DNA of 43,827 nt from positions 1 through 43,827 of the forward strand of contig DAOTYX010000142.1 of NCBI GenBank assembly GCA_034434635.1, given 5' to 3'. Position 1 is the stretch's first letter; each line of letters begins with the position of its first letter. Below the pieces are notes generated by a model. The model was not told the origin of the DNA. It worked only from the letters and a program-made list of their open reading frames with translations, and made no database searches. This document shows positions 26,301-35,056 of the stretch, piece after piece. The DNA comes from DAOTYX01 sp034434635. GTDB lineage: Bacteria; Chloroflexota; Anaerolineae; B4-G1; DUEL01. Both the position numbers and the translations under genes were made by a program.

Positions 26301-28359
26301 TGCGGAGGGCTTCGAGCAGAGCATCTTCGCCCGCGGTGGCGCCTACTACTCCAACATGGGCCTGGAGGACCCAAACATCATCCCTGCCTACCGGCCCTAT
26401 ATGCAGCAGATTCACGTGCGTAACTTCTGCGGGGTGGCCCTGCGCGTGCGCGAGCGCAGCATCGGCGAGCTCTACGTGGTCAACCGCCAGGGCGGCTTTG
26501 GACGGGAGGAGTTGCGCATCCTGCGCGCCGTCGCCGGCTACATGGCCAACGCGATCGAGAACACCCGCCTCTTCGCCGAGACACAGGCCGCCGCCCGACG
26601 CACCCAGGCGCTGTACGAGACCAGCCGTACCCTCTCCTCAACGATGGAGGAGGAGACGCTGATCCAGGCCATCCTCCAGGCCATCTACCGCATGCTGAGT
26701 TGCGAGCACGTGCTCCTCTCCACAGTGGACGAAAGGAACCACACCATCGGCATCCGCCACGGCATCTGGCACGGCCAGTACGACCTGTTCCCCGACTGGA
26801 TCGAACAAGCCCAGTACCCGCTCGACGCACCGGACATCCTGACGGACATCTATCGCACTGGCCAGACCGAGATCATCGCCGGCTGGGACGAGCGGTTCAA
26901 CCGCGAGATTTGGGAGAAGTTCGGCCATGAACGGTTGCTGCGCGTCTTTATGCCGATCAAAGCCCGCGGACGGGTCATCGGCATCGTCGAGGTCGGCTAC
27001 GACCGCGCTGCCAAGGAGCAGGTCACTCAAGAGGAACTGCAACTGATGGCCGCCCTGATAGACCAGGCAGCGGTGGCGCTCGACAACGCTCGTCTGTTCG
27101 AAGAAGCCCGGCTGCGCGCCGAGGAATTGGCCGTGCTGAACGAGACTGCCCGGGCTATGGCTTCCACGCTGAACGCGGCCGAAGTGGCCGAAGTCGCCTT
27201 CCGCGGGACCTCACGCCTGGTCAACGCCGCCAACTTCTACGTGGCCCTCTACGACCCGGAGACAGAGACGGCGACGTTCCCCCTGGCCGTCGAAGAGGGT
27301 CAGCGGGTCTCCTGGCAATCCCGCCGCATGGGGAAGGGCCTGACCGAGTACGTCGCCCGCACCGGGAAACCGTTGCTGATCGAGGGCGACCTGCCCGAGC
27401 GGCTGAGGGAAATGGGCGTGGAGATGATCGGACGACAGGCCCTCTCATGGTTGGGAGTGCCGTTGATGATCGGCGATCAGGTGCTGGGGGTGATGGCAGT
27501 CCAGAGTTACACCTTCCCCTCCCTGTACGACGCGCACGACCGTGACCTGTTGACCGCCATCGCCAGCCAGACCGCCATTGCCCTACAGAACGCCCGCCTG
27601 TTCGAGCGGATGCAGGGCTCGCTGGCCGAGACCGAGACCCTCTACAACGCCAGCCGCCGGTTGACCGCCGCCCGCGACCTCAAGGAGATCGTCGCCGCCG
27701 TGGTCGAGGAGGTGCCGACGCCGGCCATCAACCGGGCGGTGCTCTGGAGCCTGGAGCGGGATGCTGACGGACAGCCGGAGGCCTTCGTCTCCGTCGCCAA
27801 CTGGTACAAGGGCGAGGGCACGGCCCCGCTGCCGGTGGGCGTCCGTTTCCCACTGGCCCAGTTCCCCGCCACGCAACTCACCGTCAGCAGCGAGCCCTTC
27901 TTCAGCGATGACATCCAGAAAGATCCGCGGGTGGATAGCGTGACCCAGGCGGTTTTCCGCCAGCAAAACGCCCGTGCCCTGGCGATCCTGCCGATCTGGT
28001 TCGGCGCTCGCCAGATCGGCCTGCTGATGTTGGTGGCCGAGGAGGCTTTCCACTTCACCGACCGGGAGATGCGGCCTTTCCGCGCCCTGGTCGGGCAGAT
28101 GGCAGTGGCGATCGAGAACCGACGCCTGTTCGAGGAGGCCGAGCGTCGCGCCACGCGCGAGCGCACCCTGCGCGAGATCACCGCCCGCGTGCGCGGCGCG
28201 ACCGACCCCGAGGTGATTATGCGCACCCTGGCGCGCGAGTTGGGTACCGCCCTGGGACGGCCCACCTTCATCCGCCTGGGCAGCGCCGAGATGCTCTCCT
28301 CGCCACCCACCGGGCCAGACGGCGGCAATGGAGAAACGCTGCCGCCGGGAGGCAAGTAG
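23389..28359 (+). CDS. Receptor F: giant kinase-less sensor (multi-TM, Cache, HAMP, five full GAFs plus a short GAF)
   Basis: 1656 residues. Seven or so hydrophobic segments (about 7-240) lead into TM (about 250-271), a double-Cache-size extracytoplasmic domain (about 273-517, with RIGETGYTYVVDADDLLVAH), TM (about 517-540) and HAMP (about 537-597). Then come GAF1 (about 607-770), the shortened GAF (about 772-892) and four more full GAFs (about 897-1065, 1067-1240, 1242-1407, 1409-1584). The common tail closes the protein (LREITARVRGATDPEVIM, about 1584-1637). No histidine kinase, cyclase or diguanylate cyclase domain is present in this very long chain. GGAGGTG precedes the ATG by about 8 bases. 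The last codons run to 1 base before the giant kinase start, so translational coupling with that kinase is likely. Confidence 0.9.
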   Translation: MNLSPADQTIQYVAWLLTLVEFVLAVYVLLLNARNTANQHTSALLLLLALDSFIIGGMVGPIEENPAIPPLDAALSPLTNPMLLLTAVILLRPQWVSGRRRWVRSLAYLLILIPIALTLVDMNFNTRLWYTGVPPTHTGGYFELSRITRGPLSAPIRVLSFQVLGLVLFAFLLYVLLRRGEEKATRQMALLQLIPQAIALIMEIALRRQIPGGIGILISSAIYALSYAYATFQQMISERRLQRGRLPSRLTLLIAAVIVPLVVAVVVFVNFRAEALFRQEASNRLQATHQTTVIRVSTWLDLHIRALRNLTLLPEITSMDPEQQRPALQAMVNAYPYMYLVSTTDLTGVNVARSDDQAPKDYHDRAWFFYARSGSPIAYQTVLGRTSGQSALVVARPIRDPETGLVAGVGMFAITLADVSEQMQASRIGETGYTYVVDADDLLVAHPDPEAVSELTDLSDYPPVAALRRGVRGVFSFTDSEGRRWQAYLSRLGNNWGVITQQQESEILAGIQTFQNLSWVILAITTGILIAMTWLAIRQSLRPIGTLTATAQAITAGDLTRVAPVESEDELGVLARTLNRMTEELRGLIGSLEERVAARTADLARRSAQLEAAATVARDATAIRDVSTLLAETARLISDRFGFYHAGIFLLDEAGEYAVLRAASSEGGQRMLRRGHKLRVGEVGIVGYVAATGKPRIALDVGADAVFFSNPDLPLTRSEMTLPLKVRERTIGALDVQSTEPAAFTEEDIAVLQILADQLALAIENARLLEQSQNALRELQAIYAGYTLTAQESLERLPALGYDRVGIAPIEGEPHPAVTAAVSSNQIVTMSEPGDGRATIAVPLRLRDQVIGAIAVEQPPEGGELSPEDLEVIQAVSEQVGLALESARLYAEARERAEEQEGLARIAALAGSTLEIGELLDQMMHETRLLVEAQTCVVLLEDREQQALVAQHVSSDEDFPVQPAGWRVPTDAEGFEQSIFARGGAYYSNMGLEDPNIIPAYRPYMQQIHVRNFCGVALRVRERSIGELYVVNRQGGFGREELRILRAVAGYMANAIENTRLFAETQAAARRTQALYETSRTLSSTMEEETLIQAILQAIYRMLSCEHVLLSTVDERNHTIGIRHGIWHGQYDLFPDWIEQAQYPLDAPDILTDIYRTGQTEIIAGWDERFNREIWEKFGHERLLRVFMPIKARGRVIGIVEVGYDRAAKEQVTQEELQLMAALIDQAAVALDNARLFEEARLRAEELAVLNETARAMASTLNAAEVAEVAFRGTSRLVNAANFYVALYDPETETATFPLAVEEGQRVSWQSRRMGKGLTEYVARTGKPLLIEGDLPERLREMGVEMIGRQALSWLGVPLMIGDQVLGVMAVQSYTFPSLYDAHDRDLLTAIASQTAIALQNARLFERMQGSLAETETLYNASRRLTAARDLKEIVAAVVEEVPTPAINRAVLWSLERDADGQPEAFVSVANWYKGEGTAPLPVGVRFPLAQFPATQLTVSSEPFFSDDIQKDPRVDSVTQAVFRQQNARALAILPIWFGARQIGLLMLVAEEAFHFTDREMRPFRALVGQMAVAIENRRLFEEAERRATRERTLREITARVRGATDPEVIMRTLARELGTALGRPTFIRLGSAEMLSSPPTGPDGGNGETLPPGGK

Positions 28360-28360
28360 C

Positions 28361-31300
28361 ATGGACAAACTCGCATCAACGATCCGCAAGCGACTGAACC
28401 CCCTGGCCAGGGAGTACCAGCAACGGCTCCAGGGGATTGAGCCCTACGCCCAGATGCCGTCAGCCGAACGGCTCAAGGTGGCGCGAAGCGACCTGTTGCT
28501 CGTCGCCGACTGCCTGGAAGCCCCGGATGACGGCCCGCGCCAGGCGCTCATCCGGACACACGCTGTCGGGCGCGTCGAGCAGGGCATCTCACCCCACTCC
28601 CTCTCGCTGGCCCTGAGTGACCTGGAGGAAACCCTTCAGCCATTGACCTCCGACCTGGAGACAGCCCGCGCCCTGTGGCGCGTCCTCTTCCAGACCTACG
28701 CCGCTGCGGCTCAGACCGCTGTCGAGCGCATCGCGCAACGGGTGGAACGACCCACCCTCGAATCGGAGCGCAAGTTTGGCGAGATGGTGAGCCGCGCCGC
28801 CATCGGCTTCTTCCGCACCACCGTCGCCGGGCAGATCGTTGACGCCAACCCCGCCCTGCTCCGCCTCTTGCGCTTCGACTCGGTCGAACAGGCCAACGAG
28901 GTCGGCCTGCTGAACCTCTACGTGGACCCCACCGACCGACAACGGCTGATCGCAGCGCTGCAGCAGGGGCCGGTCTCCGGCTTCGAAACGCGCTTCCGGC
29001 GCGGCGATGGGGAAATCATTGACATCTCCGTCGGCGCGCACCTGGAGTTCGATGAGCGGGGCAACCCGCAGTACATCGAAGGAACGCTGGAAGACATCAC
29101 CGAGCGCAAGCAGGTGGAGCAGATCCTCGAGGAGCAGCGCGCCTTCCTGCGCCAGATCATTGACATCAATCCCCACTTCATCTTCGTGAAGGACCGCGAG
29201 GGACGGTTCGTGCTGGTCAACCAGGCCCTTGCCGAAGCCTACGGCTCCACTCCCGATGGGCTGGTGGGCAAGAGCGACGCCGACTTCAATCCCAACGTCG
29301 AGGAGGTGGAAGCCTTCCATCGGGACGACCTGGAGGTGATGGACACCGGCCGCGAGAAGTTCATCCCCGAGGAGCCCATCACCGACAGCACCGGTCGGTT
29401 GCGCTGGCTGCAGACCATCAAGCGCCCCATGGTGGACAAGGACGGCGTGGTCCGCCACCTGGTCGGCGTCGCCACCGACATCACCGAGCGCAAGCGAGTC
29501 GAAGAGCAGCTCAGAGCGCTGCTGGAACGCCGCGGCTATCAGGTGCAGATCAGCGCCGAGATCGCCCAGGCCATCGCCGCCGCACCGGCGCTGGACGAAC
29601 TGTTCCGCCGCGTGGTTACCGCCATCAAGGAACGGCTTGGCTACTACCACGCGCAGATCTTCCGCTACGAGCCGGCCCTGAACGCGATGGTGCTGGTCGC
29701 CGGCTACGGCGAAGCGGGCGAGCGGATGCTGGCCCGCGGCCACCGTCTGGAGATGAACGTCGGCGTCGTGGGTACCGCGGCCACCACCGGACAGGCGGTG
29801 CTGGCCAGCGATGTCACCACCGACAGGAACTGGCAGCCCAACCCCGACCTGCCGGACACAAAGGGAGAACTGGCCGTGCCCATCCGGCTGGGCGAAGAGG
29901 TGCTGGGCATCCTCGACGTGCAGAGTGACCAGGCCGGCGCGCTGACGCTGGAAGACCAGGTGATGCTGGAAAACATCTCCGCCCTCATCGCCCTGGCCAT
30001 CGAGGACACCCGCCTGCGCCAGGAGATGGAGGAGCGGCTGCGCGAACTGGACGCCGTCTACCGCGCCACCAGCGAGGCCGGCTGGCAGGCCTTCTGGTCC
30101 ACCGGCAAGATGACCACCGGCTACCTGTTCGACCGCACCGCCGTCCGCCCGGTCAAAGACCTGTGGCTTCCGGAGATCGCTCAGGCGGTGACGCAGAAGA
30201 CCCCCATCACTCCTGCTCCTGACCAGCCCATCGCCGTGACGCCCCTCTCCGTGCGCGGCGAGGTCATCGGCGCGCTGGGCGTCTATGACGACCCGCTTCA
30301 CCCACTCACCTCCGACGACCTGGCGCTGATCGAGCAGGTCTCCGAGCAGGGCGCGCTGGCCCTGGAAAGCGCCCGCCTGTTCGAGCAGACCCAACTGGCC
30401 CTCGCCGAGACGGCAGCGCTGTACCAGGCCAGCGCCAACCTCAACAGCGCCACCACCTACGACGAGATCCTGGACGCCCTCCGCAACCACACCCTCCTGG
30501 GCGGGGCCGACCTCGTGGTGGCGATCATCCTGTTCGAGAAGCCGTGGACGGCGCAAGAAAGACCGGAGTGGGCCATCCCTGTGGCCCGCCGGGCCAACCT
30601 TCCGCCGGGGGTGCTCAGCCCGCGCTACCCGCTATCGCTGTTCCCCGCCGCTGCCCAACTGCTGCGGCAGGAAGCGCCGACGCTCATCTCGAGCATCGCC
30701 GACGATCCCCGCCTGGACGAATCCTCCCGCGCCCTGTTCGGCCAGCGCTTCGGCGCTCACAGCCTGGCCGTAGTGCCGCTGATGGTGGGCCGCGATACCA
30801 TCGGCTTCGTCCAGGGCTCCTTCAGCCAGCAGACCCAGTTCCCGGAGGACGCCGTGCGCCGTCTGGTCGCCCTGTCCGGCCAGGCCGCCATCGCCGTCGA
30901 GAGCATCCGCCGCCTGGAACAGGTGGAGCGCTCGCTCGAAGAGGCCGAGGCGCTCTACCGCGCCAGCCGGGCCATCGGCGAAGCGACCTCGCTGGAGGAG
31001 ATCGCCCGCGGCGCCGCGGAGGTCGGGGCATCGCTGACGATGAACTTCTGCTCCCTGACGCTCATCACCACGACAGACGAGGCGGGGTTGCCGCTCCGCG
31101 GCGACGTCTACCCGGTGGACATCACCCCAGATGGCTGCCACGCCAGACCGGCTATAGCCGATTGGGAGATGGAGGACCGGGCCACGGCTCATCAGATCGC
31201 TATAGACCCGGCCGCCATCCTGACTTTCACGGACATCGAGAACCCGCAGGCCAACATCTCCGCCGAAGCGCGAAAATGGCTACGCTCCATCGGCATGCGC

Positions 31301-34300
31301 GGTGGGGCCATCACCGGGCTGACCGTGCGCGGCAGATTGGCTGGCCTGCTGGCCTTTGCCAGCACCTCCGCGGTCACTGAGATGCCATTGGAGCACACTC
31401 GCCGCATCCGCACCATCGCCGACCAGGTCTCCGTGGCCATCGAGAACCGGCTGCTGCTGGAAGAGACCCGCCGACGCGCCACGCAGTTGGAGACTGCTGC
31501 CGATGTCTCCAGCGCGGCCTCCTCTCTCCTGAACCTGGACGAACTGCTGCCCCAGGCGGTGGAACTGATCCGCCAGCGGTTCGACTTCTACTATGTCGGT
31601 GTCTTCCTGCTCGACGAGAGTGGACAATGGGCCGTGCTCCGCGCCGGTACCGGCGAAGCGGGGCAGCGAATGCTCGAGACGGGCCACCGCCTGGAGGTCG
31701 GCGGCGCTTCGATGATCGGCCAGGCAATCGCCCGCGGCGAGCCGCGCATCGCCTTCGACGTCGGCGAGGAGGCCGTGCGTTTCGATAACCCCCTCCTGCC
31801 GGAGACCCGCTCCGAAATGGCCCTGCCGCTGGTCAGCCGTGGCCGTCCCATCGGCGCGATGACCATTCAGGCCACCCAGCCGCTGGCTTTCGCCGCGGAG
31901 GACATCACCGTGCTGCGCACGATGGCCGACCAGTTGAGCAACGCCATCGAGAATGCCCGCCTCTTCTCCGAGATCGAGCGCGCCCTCCTGGAGACGCGCG
32001 ACCTCTTCGAGGCCGGCCGTGCCATCGGCGCCGCCGCCTCTGCCGAGGAAGTGGCCCAGGCGTTGGTGGAATACGCCGCCCGCGCCAGCCTGGATGTCGC
32101 CCGCATCCTGCTGTTCGAACGGAGCGGCGACAGGGTCACGCATGTGGTGATGTCGGAATCGTGGACGGTGGACAACCGCCCCGTCCATCCGACAGGCACC
32201 CGGCTGCCCGTTGACGAGTTCGCCCTCTTCGGCCTGACCCAGGCCACGGAGACGGTCGTCGTTGAGGATATCCACGCCGACCCCAGAGTGGACGAGGGCA
32301 TGCGGATTATGATGGAAGTCATCCGCCTGCGATCCTTCGCCCTCATCCCCATGAGCATCGGCCAACGGCAGATCGGCATGCTGCTGGTCGGACGGGACCT
32401 TCCATCCTCATACCCCGAGAAGACCATCCGCAACCTGTGGACCCTGTGCGGGCAGGCAGCCATCGCCGTCGAGAACCTGCGACTCCTGGAGGAGACCCGC
32501 CGCCGGGCGCAGGAACTGGAAGCCATCAACGAGATGGGCCGCACCATCACCTCCGTGCTGGACCCCGACGTGCTGCTGCGTCAGATCGCCGATACCACCA
32601 AGAGCCGCTTCGGCCACGACTACGTGAGCATCCTGCTGGTCGAAGGGGAGAACCGCCTGGTCCTGGCCGACGGCAGCACCATTGGCAACAGCGACCGACG
32701 CCTGACCCCGCGCAGCGCCGTCTTCGACCTGCGCCGACCGGGTATCCTCACCGACGCGGTGCGCACCGGCCAGCCGGTGCTGGTCAACGATGTCCTGAGC
32801 GATCCGCGTTACACCACGGTGCCGGAACTCTCGGCCACACGCGCCCAACTGGTGGTGCCTCTGGAGGTGAAAGGCCATATCATCGGCGTGCTGAACGTTG
32901 AGCGCAACCGCCCCTATTCCTTCGACCAGACCGACGTGCTGCTCCTTCAGTCCCTGGCCAGCCAGGCAGCGGTGGCCATCGAGAACGCCCGCCTCTTCGC
33001 CGACACCGAAGCAGAGGCCCGGCGGCGCTCCCTCATCGGCGAGGTGCTGCAGGCCGCAGCCACCTCGATGGAGCCGGAGGACCTGCTCCATCGGGCTGGC
33101 GAGGCCATCTCTCGCAACATGGAAATCCCCTCGGCGATCCTCCTCTGGGAGCCCGCAGAGGACGCTTTCCGCGTAATCGCCATCCACAGCGCCGAAGCCG
33201 AAGATGCCCCGGTGCCTGCGGACCTGCGCGTGACCCGCGAGATGGACCCCACCCTCTTCACCGTCCTGGAACGCCGTCGCCCGCAGTTCCTGGATATGAC
33301 CGGCGGGCCGCTGAGCAGCCCGCTCTCCGGCGTGGCCGCTCACGCCGGCCTTCGCTCCGCGATCTACGTGCCCCTGACCTCCCGCGACCAGGTGTTGGGT
33401 GTGCTGGCCCTTGGCCGCTCCGAAGAGCAGCACCCGATCACCCCTGAGCGTGTCAGTTTCGCCGAGATCGTCGCCGCCAACCTCAGCGTGGCGCTGGAGA
33501 ACGCCCGCCTCTATCAGGAAGCGGTGCAGACCGCCGAACGGTTGGCGGAGGTGGACCGGCTGAAGAGCCAGTTCCTGGCCAACATGTCCCACGAACTCCG
33601 CACGCCGCTCAACTCGATCATCGGCTTCTCCCGCGTCATTCTCAAGGGGATTGACGGCCCGCTGACCGACCTGCAACGGCAGGACCTGGAGGCGATCTAC
33701 TCCAGCGGCCAACACCTGCTGAACCTGATCAACGACATCCTCGACATCTCCAAGGTGGAAGCCGGCAAGATGGAGCTGGCCTTCGAACCGACCAACGTCA
33801 CCGAGATCATCCACAGCGTCATGTCCACCGCCACCGCTCTGGTCAAGGACAAGCCGATCCAACTGGAGACGGACATCCCGGAGGAGTTGCCGGTGATCAT
33901 CGCGGACAACCGCCGCGTTCACCAGATTCTGCTCAACCTGGTCTCCAATGCCGCCAAGTTCACCGAGCAGGGTTTCATCCGTGTCTCGGCCCACGCCGAT
34001 GACGAGTTCGTCACCATCTCCGTGAGCGACAGCGGCATCGGCATCCCGCCGGACAAACTGGACAACGTCTTCGTCGCCTTCACTCAGGTGGACGCATCGG
34101 CCACGCGGCGCTTCGGCGGCACCGGCCTGGGACTGGCCATCAGCCGCTCCTTCGTCGAACTGCACGGCGGACGCATCTGGGCTGAGAGCAAGGTGGGAGA
34201 GGGCTCCTGTTTCTCCTTCTCCCTGCCGATCAAAGGGCCCCACCCGCCTGAGGAACCAGCACCACCGCCCGCCGCGGGGGAGGAGGCGGAGAAGCCTGGC

Positions 34301-35056
34301 GCCCGCATCGTGCTCTGTGTGGACGATGACGAGGGGGTGATCACCCTCTTCCGCCGCTACCTGGACAAGCAGGGTTACCACGTCATCGGGCTGACTGACC
34401 CATATCGGGTGGTGGAGGAAGCGCAGCGGCTGCAACCCTTCGCCATCACCCTGGATGTGATGATGCCCGGCAAGGACGGCTGGCAGGTCATCCACGAACT
34501 GAAGGCTAACCCGTCAACGCGCGCCATCCCGGTGGTGATGTGCACCATCGTCAGCGAACAGGGCCGGGGGATGAGCCTCGGCGCTGCCGACTATCTGGTC
34601 AAGCCGATCCTCGAACAGGACCTGCTGGCGGCGTTGGACCGCCTGGACCGTGAGGCGGGACGCCACCGCGTGCTGGTCGTGGATGACCAGCCCGATGACC
34701 GCGCCCTCCTGCGGCGCATCGTCGAGGGCCAGGACGGCTACGAGGTGATCGAGGCTGCTGGCGGCCAGGAAGCCATCGCCCTGGTGGGCCAGATTCACCC
34801 CGACATCATCATCCTCGACCTGCTGATGCCAGAGGTGGACGGCTTCGCTGTGCTCGAAGCGCTGAAGATGAACGAAACGACCCGCTTCATCCCAATCATC
34901 GTCGTGACGGCCAAAGATCTGACTGAGGGGGATCGCCTGGTGCTCAACGACCGTATCGAAGCGCTGGTGCACAAGGGCGTGCTGGAACAGGAAGAGCTGT
35001 TGGAGGACGTCGCTGCCGCCTTGCGCAAGGTCAGCCACGTCGTTGGACGGAAGTAG
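28361..35056 (+). CDS. Giant soluble hybrid histidine kinase (PAS2-GAF8-HisKA-HATPase-REC-REC)
   Basis: 2231 residues with no TM segment. The N-terminal 140 residues are helical and recall the RsbR/RsbRD N-terminal sensor type (VGRVEQGISPHSLSLALSDL). PAS1 (about 140-250) and PAS2 (about 256-380) both end in DITERK. GAF1 (about 393-551), a shortened GAF (about 555-676) and six full GAFs (about 678-1721) follow. HisKA carries His1744 in NMSHELRTPL. The ATPase domain (about 1826-1958) has NAAKF, DSGIGIPP and GTGLGLAISRSF. REC1 (about 1980-2096) has the acidic trio and phospho-acceptor Asp2032; REC2 (about 2103-2226) has Asp2153. ATG 28361 has GGAGG 9 bases upstream; a frame-open ATG at 28328 overlaps receptor F and is less likely. 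Being soluble, it probably receives signals from the membrane receptors through GAF or coiled-coil contacts; this is inference. Confidence 0.93.
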   Translation: MDKLASTIRKRLNPLAREYQQRLQGIEPYAQMPSAERLKVARSDLLLVADCLEAPDDGPRQALIRTHAVGRVEQGISPHSLSLALSDLEETLQPLTSDLETARALWRVLFQTYAAAAQTAVERIAQRVERPTLESERKFGEMVSRAAIGFFRTTVAGQIVDANPALLRLLRFDSVEQANEVGLLNLYVDPTDRQRLIAALQQGPVSGFETRFRRGDGEIIDISVGAHLEFDERGNPQYIEGTLEDITERKQVEQILEEQRAFLRQIIDINPHFIFVKDREGRFVLVNQALAEAYGSTPDGLVGKSDADFNPNVEEVEAFHRDDLEVMDTGREKFIPEEPITDSTGRLRWLQTIKRPMVDKDGVVRHLVGVATDITERKRVEEQLRALLERRGYQVQISAEIAQAIAAAPALDELFRRVVTAIKERLGYYHAQIFRYEPALNAMVLVAGYGEAGERMLARGHRLEMNVGVVGTAATTGQAVLASDVTTDRNWQPNPDLPDTKGELAVPIRLGEEVLGILDVQSDQAGALTLEDQVMLENISALIALAIEDTRLRQEMEERLRELDAVYRATSEAGWQAFWSTGKMTTGYLFDRTAVRPVKDLWLPEIAQAVTQKTPITPAPDQPIAVTPLSVRGEVIGALGVYDDPLHPLTSDDLALIEQVSEQGALALESARLFEQTQLALAETAALYQASANLNSATTYDEILDALRNHTLLGGADLVVAIILFEKPWTAQERPEWAIPVARRANLPPGVLSPRYPLSLFPAAAQLLRQEAPTLISSIADDPRLDESSRALFGQRFGAHSLAVVPLMVGRDTIGFVQGSFSQQTQFPEDAVRRLVALSGQAAIAVESIRRLEQVERSLEEAEALYRASRAIGEATSLEEIARGAAEVGASLTMNFCSLTLITTTDEAGLPLRGDVYPVDITPDGCHARPAIADWEMEDRATAHQIAIDPAAILTFTDIENPQANISAEARKWLRSIGMRGGAITGLTVRGRLAGLLAFASTSAVTEMPLEHTRRIRTIADQVSVAIENRLLLEETRRRATQLETAADVSSAASSLLNLDELLPQAVELIRQRFDFYYVGVFLLDESGQWAVLRAGTGEAGQRMLETGHRLEVGGASMIGQAIARGEPRIAFDVGEEAVRFDNPLLPETRSEMALPLVSRGRPIGAMTIQATQPLAFAAEDITVLRTMADQLSNAIENARLFSEIERALLETRDLFEAGRAIGAAASAEEVAQALVEYAARASLDVARILLFERSGDRVTHVVMSESWTVDNRPVHPTGTRLPVDEFALFGLTQATETVVVEDIHADPRVDEGMRIMMEVIRLRSFALIPMSIGQRQIGMLLVGRDLPSSYPEKTIRNLWTLCGQAAIAVENLRLLEETRRRAQELEAINEMGRTITSVLDPDVLLRQIADTTKSRFGHDYVSILLVEGENRLVLADGSTIGNSDRRLTPRSAVFDLRRPGILTDAVRTGQPVLVNDVLSDPRYTTVPELSATRAQLVVPLEVKGHIIGVLNVERNRPYSFDQTDVLLLQSLASQAAVAIENARLFADTEAEARRRSLIGEVLQAAATSMEPEDLLHRAGEAISRNMEIPSAILLWEPAEDAFRVIAIHSAEAEDAPVPADLRVTREMDPTLFTVLERRRPQFLDMTGGPLSSPLSGVAAHAGLRSAIYVPLTSRDQVLGVLALGRSEEQHPITPERVSFAEIVAANLSVALENARLYQEAVQTAERLAEVDRLKSQFLANMSHELRTPLNSIIGFSRVILKGIDGPLTDLQRQDLEAIYSSGQHLLNLINDILDISKVEAGKMELAFEPTNVTEIIHSVMSTATALVKDKPIQLETDIPEELPVIIADNRRVHQILLNLVSNAAKFTEQGFIRVSAHADDEFVTISVSDSGIGIPPDKLDNVFVAFTQVDASATRRFGGTGLGLAISRSFVELHGGRIWAESKVGEGSCFSFSLPIKGPHPPEEPAPPPAAGEEAEKPGARIVLCVDDDEGVITLFRRYLDKQGYHVIGLTDPYRVVEEAQRLQPFAITLDVMMPGKDGWQVIHELKANPSTRAIPVVMCTIVSEQGRGMSLGAADYLVKPILEQDLLAALDRLDREAGRHRVLVVDDQPDDRALLRRIVEGQDGYEVIEAAGGQEAIALVGQIHPDIIILDLLMPEVDGFAVLEALKMNETTRFIPIIVVTAKDLTEGDRLVLNDRIEALVHKGVLEQEELLEDVAAALRKVSHVVGRK

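Noticed and set aside
11244..28359. Receptors A-F as broken histidine kinases
   Set aside because: They end cleanly with ATGA-type overlaps or good ribosome-binding sites for the next gene. No remnant of HisKA or HATPase sequence is found after the stops in any frame.
12290..31975. GAF domains as phytochrome or bilin photoreceptors
   Set aside because: No conserved cysteine or DIP-type motif of chromophore-binding GAFs is present in the cassette.
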